Part shown: positions 32,731 to 40,794 of the stretch, piece by piece
Layout: each line of letters starts with the position of its first letter
Numbering within the stretch: the first letter of the stretch is position 1
Translations under genes and position numbers: made by a program
Origin: Nocardioides iriomotensis
Lineage (GTDB): Bacteria > Actinomycetota > Actinomycetes > Propionibacteriales > Nocardioidaceae
Direction of reading: 5' to 3'
Assembly: GCF_004168035.1 (NCBI RefSeq)
Contig: NZ_SDPU01000011.1
Coordinates: forward strand, 1-51,632
DNA: 51,632 nt
The notes under the pieces: generated by a model
The model's input: the letters and a program-made list of their open reading frames with translations, nothing else
Databases searched by the model: none
What the model was told of the DNA's origin: nothing

Positions 32731-33558
32731 ATGTCGTACCCGAGTGACCTGACCGATGACCAGTGGGACCTGCTCGAGCCGGTGTTCAACGCACCAGGCA
32801 AACGCGGTCGGCGGCACGCCGATGACCTGCGAACTGTCGTGGACGCGATGCTGTACGTCGCTCAGACCGGTTGCCAGTGGCGCTATCTGCCAGCGTCGTT
32901 CGGACCCTGGACCCGGGTCTGGTCGCAGTTCCGCCGCTGGTCGCGCAACGGCACCTGGGCGCAGGCTCTCACAGTGCTACACGCGGCCGCCCGCCGGGAA
33001 GATGGCCGGGCGGAAGAGACCCCGTCGATGGTCGTCATCGACACCCACCTGGCGCGGGGCGCCTCCAACGGCGGGCTCACCTTCCACGACCGCGGCGGCC
33101 CCTACGGCCGAACGAAGGGAGCCAAGCGCATCGTGGCAGTCGACGTGACGGGACTCCCGGTGGCCGCGCTGGTCGTGCCCGCCTCCTGCCACGAGAACCG
33201 GGCCAGCGAGCTGATGCTGGAGCACATGGACTGGCAGGGCGTCACTGGCCGCCTTGAGCTGGTCCTGGTAGACCGAGGGGTCACTGCGGCCGCAGCCCGC
33301 ACCCTCGGCCGACACCACGACCTCGAGGTCCGCAGAGTCGGGTGGGACGACAAGCATCCGGTCTTCCGGCCCATCCGGCACGCCTGGCGCGTCGAGGTCG
33401 CCCACGGCCGCATCGGCCGCTCCCGGCGCCTCGCGAAGTCGTTCGAGAACAGCACCACCTCAGCCACCGGGTGGCTACAGGTCGCCTGCATCGCCACGAC
33501 GCTGCGCCACCTATCACGGGAACGAGCCCGCCGGCACCCTGTCGCGCTCGCAGCCTGA
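32731..33558 (+). CDS. IS5-family transposase
   Basis: 275 aa from the ATG at 32731. The N-terminus SYPSDLTDDQWDLLEPVF and TGCQWRYLPASFGPWTRVWS are typical of IS5-family transposases. The DDE residues look intact: VVIDTHLA (Asp about 104), LVLVDRGV (second Asp) and HAWRVEVAHGRIGRSRRLAK (Glu). It lies just inside the left terminal repeat with intact length, so the element may still be active. The two genes downstream are not part of the usual transposition machinery. Confidence 0.93.
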   Translation: MSYPSDLTDDQWDLLEPVFNAPGKRGRRHADDLRTVVDAMLYVAQTGCQWRYLPASFGPWTRVWSQFRRWSRNGTWAQALTVLHAAARREDGRAEETPSMVVIDTHLARGASNGGLTFHDRGGPYGRTKGAKRIVAVDVTGLPVAALVVPASCHENRASELMLEHMDWQGVTGRLELVLVDRGVTAAAARTLGRHHDLEVRRVGWDDKHPVFRPIRHAWRVEVAHGRIGRSRRLAKSFENSTTSATGWLQVACIATTLRHLSRERARRHPVALAA

Positions 33559-33636
33559 CCACCCGTCGTCGCGAACCGCGCGGAACGCGGCAGATGCGGA
33601 CGTTCCTCGGGCTAGCCTGGGGCCAAGGGGGACGAG

Positions 33637-33870
33637 ATGAAATTGCGTGGTGTCACGATTTTGGCGGTCGTGTTGATGATCGCGCTGACCGTCATCGCCA
33701 ATGTCCTCGTTTCTAGCGAGGCGGTCGGAGTGAGGCTGCTCGCGCGTCTCGCTGGGGGTCTGGCCGGTCTCATCTTTCTGGCGCTTGTGGTTGGGCTCGT
33801 CATCGCTCTGGATCGAGCGCGACGGCGCGTCCGTGAGTTGGAGGGGAAGGCTGAAGAGGACGACGCCTAG
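33637..33870 (+). CDS. Small two-TM membrane protein, IS passenger
   Basis: 77 aa, ATG with AAGGGGGA upstream. Two hydrophobic helices (VTILAVVLMIALTVIANVLV, LAGGLAGLIFLALVVGLVIA) are followed by a charged C-terminal helix (LDRARRRVRELEGKAEEDDA). No family is known to me. It lies between the transposase and the right end of the IS, in the same direction, and looks like captured cargo. Confidence 0.6.
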   Translation: MKLRGVTILAVVLMIALTVIANVLVSSEAVGVRLLARLAGGLAGLIFLALVVGLVIALDRARRRVRELEGKAEEDDA

Positions 33871-33972
33871 CGCACGAACTGCGGCATGAGCGGATGTTCG
33901 GCAGCGAGCGTGACGGAACCTCAGTTGGGCGTTTCACGTCACAGGAGTGTGTCCAGGCGCGAGACTCTTGCC

Positions 33973-34422
33973 ATGCTGCGGACGAGCGTTCCAGTGGCCG
34001 CGATGCTGGCGTTCTTGTTGACGGGGTGCGCAGGAGACACGACCTCTTCAGAACCGTCCGCTGCCTACGAGTGCACGCCGGAGATTCGGTTCGATGGCGT
34101 GGTGTACAGCGCCTACGACTACACCGACCAAGGCGCGACCAAGTTCGGGACGGCGGATGAGGCGGACTGTCACGACGTGGGGCGTGAGGCGCCGGGGTCC
34201 GTCTTCCCCAACGACCCGCGACAGGTTGCTGTTTGGACCTTCGGGGGCTACACGTCCGAGCAAGTCCTGGGCGTTCGCTTCGGCCCGGACTCCTTCATGG
34301 TCTTCATCGCCGATTCTGTGCCGCGTGACCAAGCCGAGCACATCTCGCGGACGCTGAGGAAAGGCGCTCTCAGGGCCGTCCGCTCATCGGCTGATCCGGT
34401 AAACGGGGTGCCGGCGCGGTAG
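33973..34422 (+). CDS. Lipoprotein (DUF6281-like), IS passenger
   Basis: 149 aa from the ATG at 33973; the frame is open from 33886. A lipobox signal (SVPVAAMLAFLLTGCAGD) is present. The mature part (YECTPEIRFDGVVYSAYDYT ... DCHDVG ... VWTFGGYTSEQVLGVRF) has two conserved cysteines and resembles the DUF6281 lipoproteins of actinobacteria; this match is from memory of the pattern. The gene ends six bases before the right terminal repeat of the IS, so the element seems to have carried it whole. The function is unknown. Confidence 0.65.
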   Translation: MLRTSVPVAAMLAFLLTGCAGDTTSSEPSAAYECTPEIRFDGVVYSAYDYTDQGATKFGTADEADCHDVGREAPGSVFPNDPRQVAVWTFGGYTSEQVLGVRFGPDSFMVFIADSVPRDQAEHISRTLRKGALRAVRSSADPVNGVPAR

Positions 34423-35291
34423 ACCGCCAATAGGGACACACCCAGTAAGGATCAGCGCGCAGCGTGTGGGTGCCGAGGTCGTCGATCGCCGCCCTTAACA
34501 CCTGGCGGGCAACCTGGGCGGTCACTTTGCGGGGTCGGAAGTTTTCCCGGACCTGTTGCTGCGGGTGGATGTAGTTGCGAAACTCCCGCACCGCGTGGCC
34601 GAACTTGGTGACGTCCTCGCCCAGCAGCCCAAGCTCCCGGGAGCACTGCAGAAGGTCGTTCAACGTCCACTCCGGGAACGAGCGGACTTTCCCGTCGTGA
34701 GTCGGCGCCGCTTTCGCGCGGTTGTATTCCGCCGGGTGACTCTTCGCGACCTCGTAGAGCAGGCCCTCCAGCGTGCTGCCGCAGAGGACGACGACAGCGA
34801 AGTAGGCACCGCTCTCGAAAACACACCTCCACCTCTTGGAGGCGGTCAGCGATGACCGACTGCAGATCGAACTCGACCGGCACTTGACCCAGGTCCAGTT
34901 CGACCACGCGGGCCAGGAACGCAGCCTCTTCCCCGGTTGCCCGCTCAGGCTCATCCAGGAGGAGGGGACGCAGTTGTTCGATCAGCTCTCCGGCCAAGCG
35001 ACGATCGGGTTCGGTCCGGTCTGTCAGCTGCACGTGCCCAAGGTCCTCGGTGAGCCGGCGGTACTTGAGCATGTCGATGGTTAGCTTGGCGAATTCCGCG
35101 TCTGAGAGGCTGAACCACAGTTGCCGCAACACCTGGGCCTTCGAGCCATCGTGACATTCATACGGGTCGACCCCGATGCTGTCGCGAACAAACTCGGCAA
35201 AGGACGAATTCGAGTAGTTCAAGACGTACCCTCCGCCCATCCCGAACAGGTGCTCCAGCTTCACCTTCAACGTGTTGTCGACCGTCGCCAC
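34370..35291 (-). pseudogene. AbiJ-like abortive-infection gene, frameshifted and extended by IS insertion
   Basis: From the GTG at 35291 the N-terminus (LKVKLEHLFGMGGGYVLNYS, FAEFVRDSIGVDPYECHDGS) resembles AbiJ N-terminal-type domains. At a T4 run near 34822-34825 one extra base shifts the frame. The second half continues in the other frame (SGAYFAVVVLCGSTLEGLLY, KFGHAVREFRNYIHPQQQVR) as a HEPN-like helical domain with an R-x-x-(N)-x-I-H pattern. The IS right end sits at the original stop: without the IS, the sequence would read ...HTLRADP then TAG. With it, about 18 IS-encoded residues are added. Confidence 0.6.
34428..34445 (-). repeat. Right terminal inverted repeat of the IS
   Basis: CAATAGGGACACACCCAG on the plus strand, exact complement of the left end; followed by the TAA target repeat. 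Confidence 0.95.
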
Positions 35292-35851
35292 AAAATCAGC
35301 CTCCCATGTGAATGGTTCGACGGGACGGTCCGGCTCGCGCCGTCGCCTGCCACCCTTCGCGTCACCTCATGCAACATCTCCTCGACGATTCGCTTCTCGC
35401 CTTCGACCCCAACTGGAGCGGACAGGTCACCGATGCGATATCTACGCTTCGCCCCGCCCTCTCAAGGGCTGTGAATCGCATCACCGCGGTCAAGGTCGCA
35501 AGTGCCACCGACCTGCCCCATTCTGGGCGCTAGGACACAGGTTTGGCTCGCAGCCGCACCGTCACCAAGTGCCTCACGCATGCCTCACCGCACCATGCAC
35601 AGCGGCTGATGCGCGCATCTGGACGCCCGACTCGGAGGCAGGTCGTGCTGACATCCTGCTGATATTCGGTCCTGGCAAGCATCAGAGGCGGCTTCCGGAT
35701 CTCTCCGGAAACCGCATCTCATCTGCTGCTTCTTCTTTGTAGCGGGAGGCCCCCCTGCCAGGCTACGTGCCAGGGCAGATGCCACCCATTGCTCATGTGT
35801 GGATCGAGCACACGGCGCCGACGGCCGGCCCGCCCGCGCAGCTTGCACGCG
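35292..35851. other. 560-base gap without a supported gene
   Basis: A plus-strand frame (35312-35533; MQHLLDDSLLAFDPNWSGQV) might be a fragment, but it has no family match. A short inverted repeat TTCCGG-ATCTCT-CCGGAA at about 35693-35710 could be a terminator. This gap marks the change from the accessory region to the ADH/MFS locus. Confidence 0.35.
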
Positions 35852-36736
35852 CTACGGGGTCACACCCGCTCGGTCCTCGTCCCGGCTGGCGATCCAGGAG
35901 GCGAGCAGCTTGAGGGCGTCGGCCGTCGGGGTGCCGGCCGCGGCGGTGTAGACGTTGAGCTGCAGGCCCGGGTCCGACGGGATCTCGAGCGCCTCGAAGT
36001 CGAGGTCGAGCTGACCGACGGCGGGGTGCCGGAGCCTCTTGCGGCCACTGCGGTGGTAGCGGACGTCCTGTGACGCCCAGCGCTGCCGGAACAGCTCGCT
36101 CTGGGTAGAGAGCTCGCCGACGAGCTCGATCAGTGCCTGGTCGTGCGGGTTGCGGCCGGCTTCGAGCCGCAGCATCGCCGCGGCGTCGCGAGCGACCTGG
36201 TCGTAGTCGACGAACAGCTCTCGCGCCGCCTCGGGATGGAGGTAGACGAAGCGCGTCGTGTTGGCGGGGCGACGCGGGTCCTCGAGGACGGGCGCGTAGA
36301 GCGCCGCGGCCAGGGCATTCATCGCCAGGACGTCGTGGCGCCCGTTGCGGATCCAGGCCGGTGCATCGTTGATCGCGTCCACGATCTGCGCGAGCGCGGG
36401 CCGCACCGTCGTGGCCGGTGACCGCCGCCGACGCGGGCGCGCCGGACCGGACTCCCGAGCCAGCGCATAGAGGTGATCGCGCTCGGCATCCTCGAGCTGG
36501 AGCGCGTTGGCCAAGGCATCGAGGACGCCCTCGGACGCACCGGCCAGACTGCCGCGCTCCATCCGCACGTAGTAGTCCACGGACACACCCGCGAGCATCG
36601 CCACCTCTTCGCGGCGCAGCCCCTTGACCCGGCGGTTGCCGCCGTAGACCGGCAGCCCCGCCTGCTCCGGGGTGATCCGCGCCCGCCGCGAGCTGAGGAA
36701 CTCACGGATCTCGGCGCGCAGGTCCATCGATGCCAT
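35852..36736 (-). CDS. XRE-family regulator with MmyB-like ligand-binding domain
   Basis: 294 aa from the ATG at 36736 (second ATG at 36727). The N-terminal helix-turn-helix is typical of this group: EIREFLSSRRARITPEQAGL, VKGLRREEVAMLAGVSVDYY, RMERGSLAGASEGVLDALAN. The C-terminal MmyB domain follows (HDVLAMNALAAALYAPVL, YLHPEAARELFVDYDQVARD, SGRKRLRHPAVGQLDLDFEA). MmyB-type domains bind fatty-acid or related small ligands. It is divergent from the alcohol dehydrogenase operon across 100 bases, so it probably controls that operon and itself. Confidence 0.9.
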   Translation of the reverse strand: MASMDLRAEIREFLSSRRARITPEQAGLPVYGGNRRVKGLRREEVAMLAGVSVDYYVRMERGSLAGASEGVLDALANALQLEDAERDHLYALARESGPARPRRRRSPATTVRPALAQIVDAINDAPAWIRNGRHDVLAMNALAAALYAPVLEDPRRPANTTRFVYLHPEAARELFVDYDQVARDAAAMLRLEAGRNPHDQALIELVGELSTQSELFRQRWASQDVRYHRSGRKRLRHPAVGQLDLDFEALEIPSDPGLQLNVYTAAAGTPTADALKLLASWIASRDEDRAGVTP

Positions 36737-36836
36737 ACCGCCACGGTAGGCCGCGTCCGGGATCGGAAGGAGGCACTGGCAGTACCCGGAACGACCGGCT
36801 CTCCCTCGCTCGCGCCATCCGGCGTGTGATGGAGGC

Positions 36837-37883
36837 ATGCGAGCAACCCTCATGTACGGCGCGGGTGACGTCCGCGTGGAGACCGTCCCCGACCCGACCA
36901 TCCGCGAGTCCACCGACGCCATCGTGCGCGTGGTCCGCTCCTGCATCTGCGGCTCGGACCTGCACCCCTTCCACACCATGCCCGTCGCCGAGCACGGCGC
37001 CACGATGGGCCACGAGTTCGTCGGCATCGTGACCGACGTCGGCAGCGAGGTGCGGACCGTCGCGCCGGGAGACTTCGTGATCGCCCCGTTCGCCGTGTCC
37101 TGCGGCGAGTGTGAGTTCTGCCGTGCCGGCCTGCAGACGTCCTGCGAGCGCGGCGGCTTCTGGAACGACACCGTACTGGGCACCGGTGGCGGCCAGGCCG
37201 AGGCGGTGCGGGCGCCGCTGGCCGACGGCACCCTGGTCGCCGTACCCGGGATCGGGGAGGACGCCGACGACGACCTTCTGGCCTCGCTCCTCACCCTCTC
37301 CGACGTGTACGGCACCGGCTGGCACGCCGCCGCCCGCGGCGGCGTGACGCCGGGCAGCACGGTCACGGTGATCGGCGACGGCGCGGTCGGCCTGCTGGCC
37401 GTCCTCTCGGCCAGGCAGCTCGGCGCCGAGCAGATCGTGCTGATGGGCCGGCACCGGGCCCGGACCGACCTCGGCCGGGAGTTCGGCGCGACGCACGTCG
37501 TGCCGGAGCGGGGCGAAGAGGGCGTCGCGAAGGTGCGTGACCTCACCGCCGGCGGCAGCGCGATCGTGCTCGAGGCCGTCGGCCACCGGCCGGCGTACGA
37601 CCAGGCCGTCGGCGTGGTCCGGCCGGGCGGGGTGATCAGCCGCGTCGGAGTCCCGCAGTACGCCGAGGCCACGATCGGGTGGCCGGTCTTCGGGCCCAAC
37701 GTCACGCTGACGGGCGGGCCGGCGCCGGTGCGGGACTACGTCGAGCGGTTGCTGCCCGGCGTCCTCGACGGGGGCGTCCGGCCGGGGCTCGTCTTCGACC
37801 GCACCATCGGCCTCGACGACACCCCGAAGGGCTACGACGCGATGGACGCCCGCGAGGCCCTGAAGGTCATGGTCACGCCGTGA
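36837..37883 (+). CDS. Zinc-dependent alcohol dehydrogenase (MDR family)
   Basis: 348 aa; ATG preceded by GGAGG. Catalytic zinc ligands sit in SCICGSDLHP and MGHEFVG. The structural zinc loop is SCGECEFCRAGLQTSC. The nucleotide-binding fold is VTVIGDGAVGLLAVLSAR followed by VLMGRH, which suggests NADP preference (Arg/His in place of the acid). It is the first gene of a four-gene operon with an MFS pump, an aldo/keto reductase and a cupin, which looks like a detoxification or carbonyl-metabolism unit. Confidence 0.92.
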   Translation: MRATLMYGAGDVRVETVPDPTIRESTDAIVRVVRSCICGSDLHPFHTMPVAEHGATMGHEFVGIVTDVGSEVRTVAPGDFVIAPFAVSCGECEFCRAGLQTSCERGGFWNDTVLGTGGGQAEAVRAPLADGTLVAVPGIGEDADDDLLASLLTLSDVYGTGWHAAARGGVTPGSTVTVIGDGAVGLLAVLSARQLGAEQIVLMGRHRARTDLGREFGATHVVPERGEEGVAKVRDLTAGGSAIVLEAVGHRPAYDQAVGVVRPGGVISRVGVPQYAEATIGWPVFGPNVTLTGGPAPVRDYVERLLPGVLDGGVRPGLVFDRTIGLDDTPKGYDAMDAREALKVMVTP

Positions 37884-39283
37884 GCGGTCCGGCCCACCCG
37901 CGCGCGATCCTGGCGATCGTCCTCGTCAGCTACTTCCTGATCCTGCTCGACAACTCGGTCATCTTCACCGCGCTCCCCAGCATCGCGACCTCGCTCGACC
38001 TCGGGCCGACCGGGCTCTCCTGGGTGCAGGACGCGTACACGCTGGTCTTCGGCGGGCTGCTGCTGCTCGGTGCGCGGCTGGGCGACCTGCTCGGCCGGCG
38101 GCCCGTGTTCGTCGTCGGCCTGCTGGTCTTCGTGACCGCGTCGTTCCTGATCGGCGTCGCGCCGGCCGGGTGGTGGCTGATCGCGGGTCGCGCGCTCCAG
38201 GGAGTGGGTGCCGCGATCGTCGCGCCGTCCTCCCTCGCGCTGCTGACCGCGAGCTTCGCCGAGGGAGAGGCGCGCTCCCGCGCGGTGGCGTGGTACGCCG
38301 CGACGGCCGGCATCGGCGCGAGTCTCGGGATGCTGGTCGGAGGTGCCGCCGCCGAGTGGATCTCCTGGCGAGCAGGCTTCTTCGTCAACGTGCCGATCGG
38401 GATCGCGATGGCGGTCCTGGCGCCGCGCTACCTCCCGACAACGCAACCCCGACCGGGCCGCTTCGATCTCGCGGGTGCGTTCGGCACCGTCAGCGTGGTC
38501 GGCAGCCTGGTGTTCGGCATCCTGGAGGCCGGAGACCGCGGGTGGGACGATCCGGTCGTGCTCTTGGCGCTGTCGCTCGCGGCAGTCGGCCTCGTCGCGC
38601 TGGTCCGCAACGAGGCTCGGGCCGCCGAACCGGTCATGCCGCTGCGGCTGTTCCGCGACCGCCGCCGCAGCAGCGCCTACGCGGCGCGGGCGCTCTACCT
38701 CGGCGCGATGATCGGCTTCTTCTACTTCACCAGTCTGCTGATGCAGGATGCACTCGGGTTCTCCCCCTTCGAGGCGGGCGCGGGATTCCTGCCGATGACG
38801 GTGGTCAACTTCGCCGTGGCGACGGCACTTCCGCGCATCGCGCGACGGTACGGCGAGGCGCCGGTCCTCGTCGTGGGCGTGGTGCTGACCCTCCTCGGAA
38901 TGGCGTGGCTGTCCCGGTTCGACGCGACGAGCACCTACCTGGCGGCGGTCGCGCCGCCCATGGTGTTGATCGGCGCCGGCCAGGGCCTCGCGTTCGCGCC
39001 GCTCACGAGCTTCGGCATCGTCGGCGTGCGCAGCGAGGACGCCGGCGCGGCCAGCGGCGTGGTCAACACCTCCCACCAGCTCGGCATGGCGCTCGGCTTG
39101 GCACTGCTGGTCGCCGTGTCCGCCGACGCGGGCGACCTGACCGCGCGCGTCGGCGTCGCCCTGACCTGGGGCGCCGGTCTGCTGGCCGGCTGCCTGGTCG
39201 TCGTCATGGCCGGGATCGTCCCGGCAACCCGCCGCAGCGCGCCCGCACCCGCTCGCCCCCTCGCGACCGCAACCGAAAGGTGA
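37880..39283 (+). CDS. MFS transporter, DHA2-like
   Basis: 467 aa from a GTG that overlaps the ADH stop (GTGA). About 14 hydrophobic helices; the first reads LAIVLVSYFLILLDNSVIFT with the LDNSV/IVxxALP motif C-like start, and LGARLGDLLGRRPVFVVGLL is the loop 2-3 motif A. It is a proton-driven exporter of drugs or metabolites in the cytoplasmic membrane. Operon context suggests export of a substrate or product of the neighbouring oxidoreductases. Confidence 0.92.
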   Translation: MSGPAHPRAILAIVLVSYFLILLDNSVIFTALPSIATSLDLGPTGLSWVQDAYTLVFGGLLLLGARLGDLLGRRPVFVVGLLVFVTASFLIGVAPAGWWLIAGRALQGVGAAIVAPSSLALLTASFAEGEARSRAVAWYAATAGIGASLGMLVGGAAAEWISWRAGFFVNVPIGIAMAVLAPRYLPTTQPRPGRFDLAGAFGTVSVVGSLVFGILEAGDRGWDDPVVLLALSLAAVGLVALVRNEARAAEPVMPLRLFRDRRRSSAYAARALYLGAMIGFFYFTSLLMQDALGFSPFEAGAGFLPMTVVNFAVATALPRIARRYGEAPVLVVGVVLTLLGMAWLSRFDATSTYLAAVAPPMVLIGAGQGLAFAPLTSFGIVGVRSEDAGAASGVVNTSHQLGMALGLALLVAVSADAGDLTARVGVALTWGAGLLAGCLVVVMAGIVPATRRSAPAPARPLATATER

Positions 39284-39288
39284 TCGAC

Positions 39289-40167
39289 ATGCAGACCATC
39301 ACGCTCAACAACGGAGTCGCGATGCCGGCGCTCGGCTTCGGCGTCTTCCAGACGCCGCCGGACGAGACCCGCGCCGCCGTCGACGCGGCGCTCGCTCTCG
39401 GCTACCGGCACGTCGACACGGCGGCGGCGTACGGCAACGAACGCCAGGTCGGCGAGGCGATTGCCGCCTCCGGACTGGCCCGAGCCGAGGTGTTCGTCGA
39501 GACCAAGGTGTGGATCAGCGACTACGGGTACGACGCCGCCCTGCACGCGTTCGACAAGAGCGCCGGCAAGCTCGGGCTCGAGCAGCTCGACCTGCTGATC
39601 CTGCACCAGCCGCTGCCCAGCCGGTTCGACCTCACCATCGACGCGTACCGCGCCATGGAGACGCTGCTCGGCGACGGCCGCGTCCGGGCGATCGGGGTCA
39701 GCAACTTCATGCCCGAGCAGCTCGGCCTGCTGATGGATGCGACGACGGTGGTGCCTGCGGTGAACCAGATCGAGGTGCATCCGTACTTCCGCCAGTCCGC
39801 GCTGCTCGCGTATGACGACGCGCGCGGCATCGTGAACCAGGCGTGGTCGCCGCTGGGCGGAATCACGTTCTACCGCGACTCCGGCCACCACTCGACCCTC
39901 GACGACCCGAGCATCGGCGCGATCGCGGCGGCCCATCGCAAGAGCCCGGCGCAGGTGATGCTGCGCTGGCACCTTCAGCAGGGTCGCCAGGTGATCCCCA
40001 AGTCCGTCACTCCCGCCCGGATCGCCGAGAACATCGACGTCTTCGACTTCGCCCTCACCGAGGACGAGCTCGCCACCATCGACGCGCTCGACACCGGCCG
40101 CCGCGGCGGCCCCGAGCCCACCGCCATCACGCTCGAGTCCTTCGGGCGCGCCATCCCCGAAGCCTGA
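39289..40167 (+). CDS. Aldo/keto reductase
   Basis: 292 aa; ATG five bases after the MFS stop, with GAAAGG upstream. AKR signatures: GYRHVDTAAAYGNERQVGEA with the catalytic Asp/Tyr, VFVETKVW with Lys, DLLILHQP with His, and GRQVIPKSVTPARIAENIDV for NADPH binding. It reduces aldehydes or ketones with NADPH in the cytoplasm. It is part of the ADH-MFS-AKR-cupin operon. Confidence 0.94.
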   Translation: MQTITLNNGVAMPALGFGVFQTPPDETRAAVDAALALGYRHVDTAAAYGNERQVGEAIAASGLARAEVFVETKVWISDYGYDAALHAFDKSAGKLGLEQLDLLILHQPLPSRFDLTIDAYRAMETLLGDGRVRAIGVSNFMPEQLGLLMDATTVVPAVNQIEVHPYFRQSALLAYDDARGIVNQAWSPLGGITFYRDSGHHSTLDDPSIGAIAAAHRKSPAQVMLRWHLQQGRQVIPKSVTPARIAENIDVFDFALTEDELATIDALDTGRRGGPEPTAITLESFGRAIPEA

Positions 40168-40178
40168 GAGGCCAGATC

Positions 40179-40589
40179 ATGGAGCTCCTTCCACCACGAC
40201 CCACCACCGCCGGACCGGCCGAGCTGTTCACCGGCGGCGTGCACTTCGACGTCATCGCCCGCGGCGACGACGAGTCCCGGATCCGCGTCAACCTGGTGCG
40301 GTTCGCGCCGTGCGCCCGCACCGCATGGCACAGCCACAGCCTCGGCCAGACCCTGCACGTCACCGACGGCATCGGCGTCGTCGCCACCCGCGAGAGGGTG
40401 ATCATCATGCGTCCCGGCGACACCGTGCACACACCACCCGGCGAGCAGCACTGGCACGGCGCCCTCCCCGACCACTTCATGAGCCACCTGGCCATGTGGG
40501 AGGACGACGACGCGACCTGGGGCGACCCCGTCACCGACGCGGAGTACGCCGCCGCGACGGTGACCGCGGATCTGCTCGCCCGCGGTTAG
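40179..40589 (+). CDS. Cupin-domain protein
   Basis: 136 aa; ATG at 40179, 11 bases after the aldo/keto reductase stop. The single cupin barrel has metal ligands in CARTAWHSHSLGQTLHVTDG and the second motif in RPGDTVHTPPGEQHWHGALP. These small cupins act as isomerases, dioxygenases or sensors; the reaction is unknown. It is the last gene of the operon, followed by a strong terminator. Confidence 0.9.
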   Translation: MELLPPRPTTAGPAELFTGGVHFDVIARGDDESRIRVNLVRFAPCARTAWHSHSLGQTLHVTDGIGVVATRERVIIMRPGDTVHTPPGEQHWHGALPDHFMSHLAMWEDDDATWGDPVTDAEYAAATVTADLLARG

Positions 40590-40613
40590 CCGGCGGAGAA
40601 GGTTGCGCACGTG

Positions 40614-40650
40614 CGAAGGGCCCTCACAGTCAGACTGTGAGGGCCCTTCG
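40614..40650. terminator. Bidirectional terminator hairpin
   Basis: A perfect 18-bp inverted repeat (CGAAGGGCCCTCACAGTC and its complement) with a one-base centre. It is 24 bases after the cupin stop and 7 bases beyond the 3' end of the tRNA on the other strand, so it can end both transcripts. Confidence 0.9.
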
Positions 40651-40657
40651 GCTTCTG

Positions 40658-40731
40658 TAGCGGGGGCAGGATTTGAACCTGCGACCTCTGGGTTATGAGC
40701 CCAGCGAGCTACCGAGCTGCTCCACCCCGCG
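40658..40731 (-). tRNA. Initiator tRNA-Met (CAT)
   Basis: 74 nt without encoded CCA. Acceptor CGCGGGG pairs with CCCCGC leaving a C1-U72 mismatch. The D-arm is GAGCAGCTCGGTAGCTC, the anticodon stem is CTGGG-CTCATAA-CCCAG with the three G-C pairs that mark the initiator, and the T-arm is GCAGGTTCAAATCCTGC. These are initiator features. A damaged copy of its 3' half lies at 10068-10108. Confidence 0.96.
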
Positions 40732-40794
40732 TCGGTGAACACCACCTTACGGGACGGTCGCGAGCGGTTCCAAATCGGATGCCGGTGACGAGGC

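Larger units (their letters stand above)
32678..34448 (+). mobile_element. IS5-like insertion element with passenger genes
   Basis: Perfect 18-bp terminal inverted repeats, CTGGGTGTGTCCCTATTG at 32681-32698 and its complement at 34428-34445, are flanked by a direct TAA repeat (32678-32680 and 34446-34448), the expected target duplication for IS5-family subgroups such as IS1031. The element is about 1765 bp and contains a complete transposase plus a small membrane-protein gene and a lipoprotein gene. Ordinary members of this family are near 0.8-1.0 kb and hold only the transposase, so about 0.87 kb is extra. No inner right end is seen after the transposase stop. Confidence 0.85.

Noticed and set aside
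35312-35533. 73-codon plus-strand frame between the AbiJ-like gene and the XRE regulator
   Set aside because: Partly protein-like but no family, weak start and no coding bias strong enough to call.
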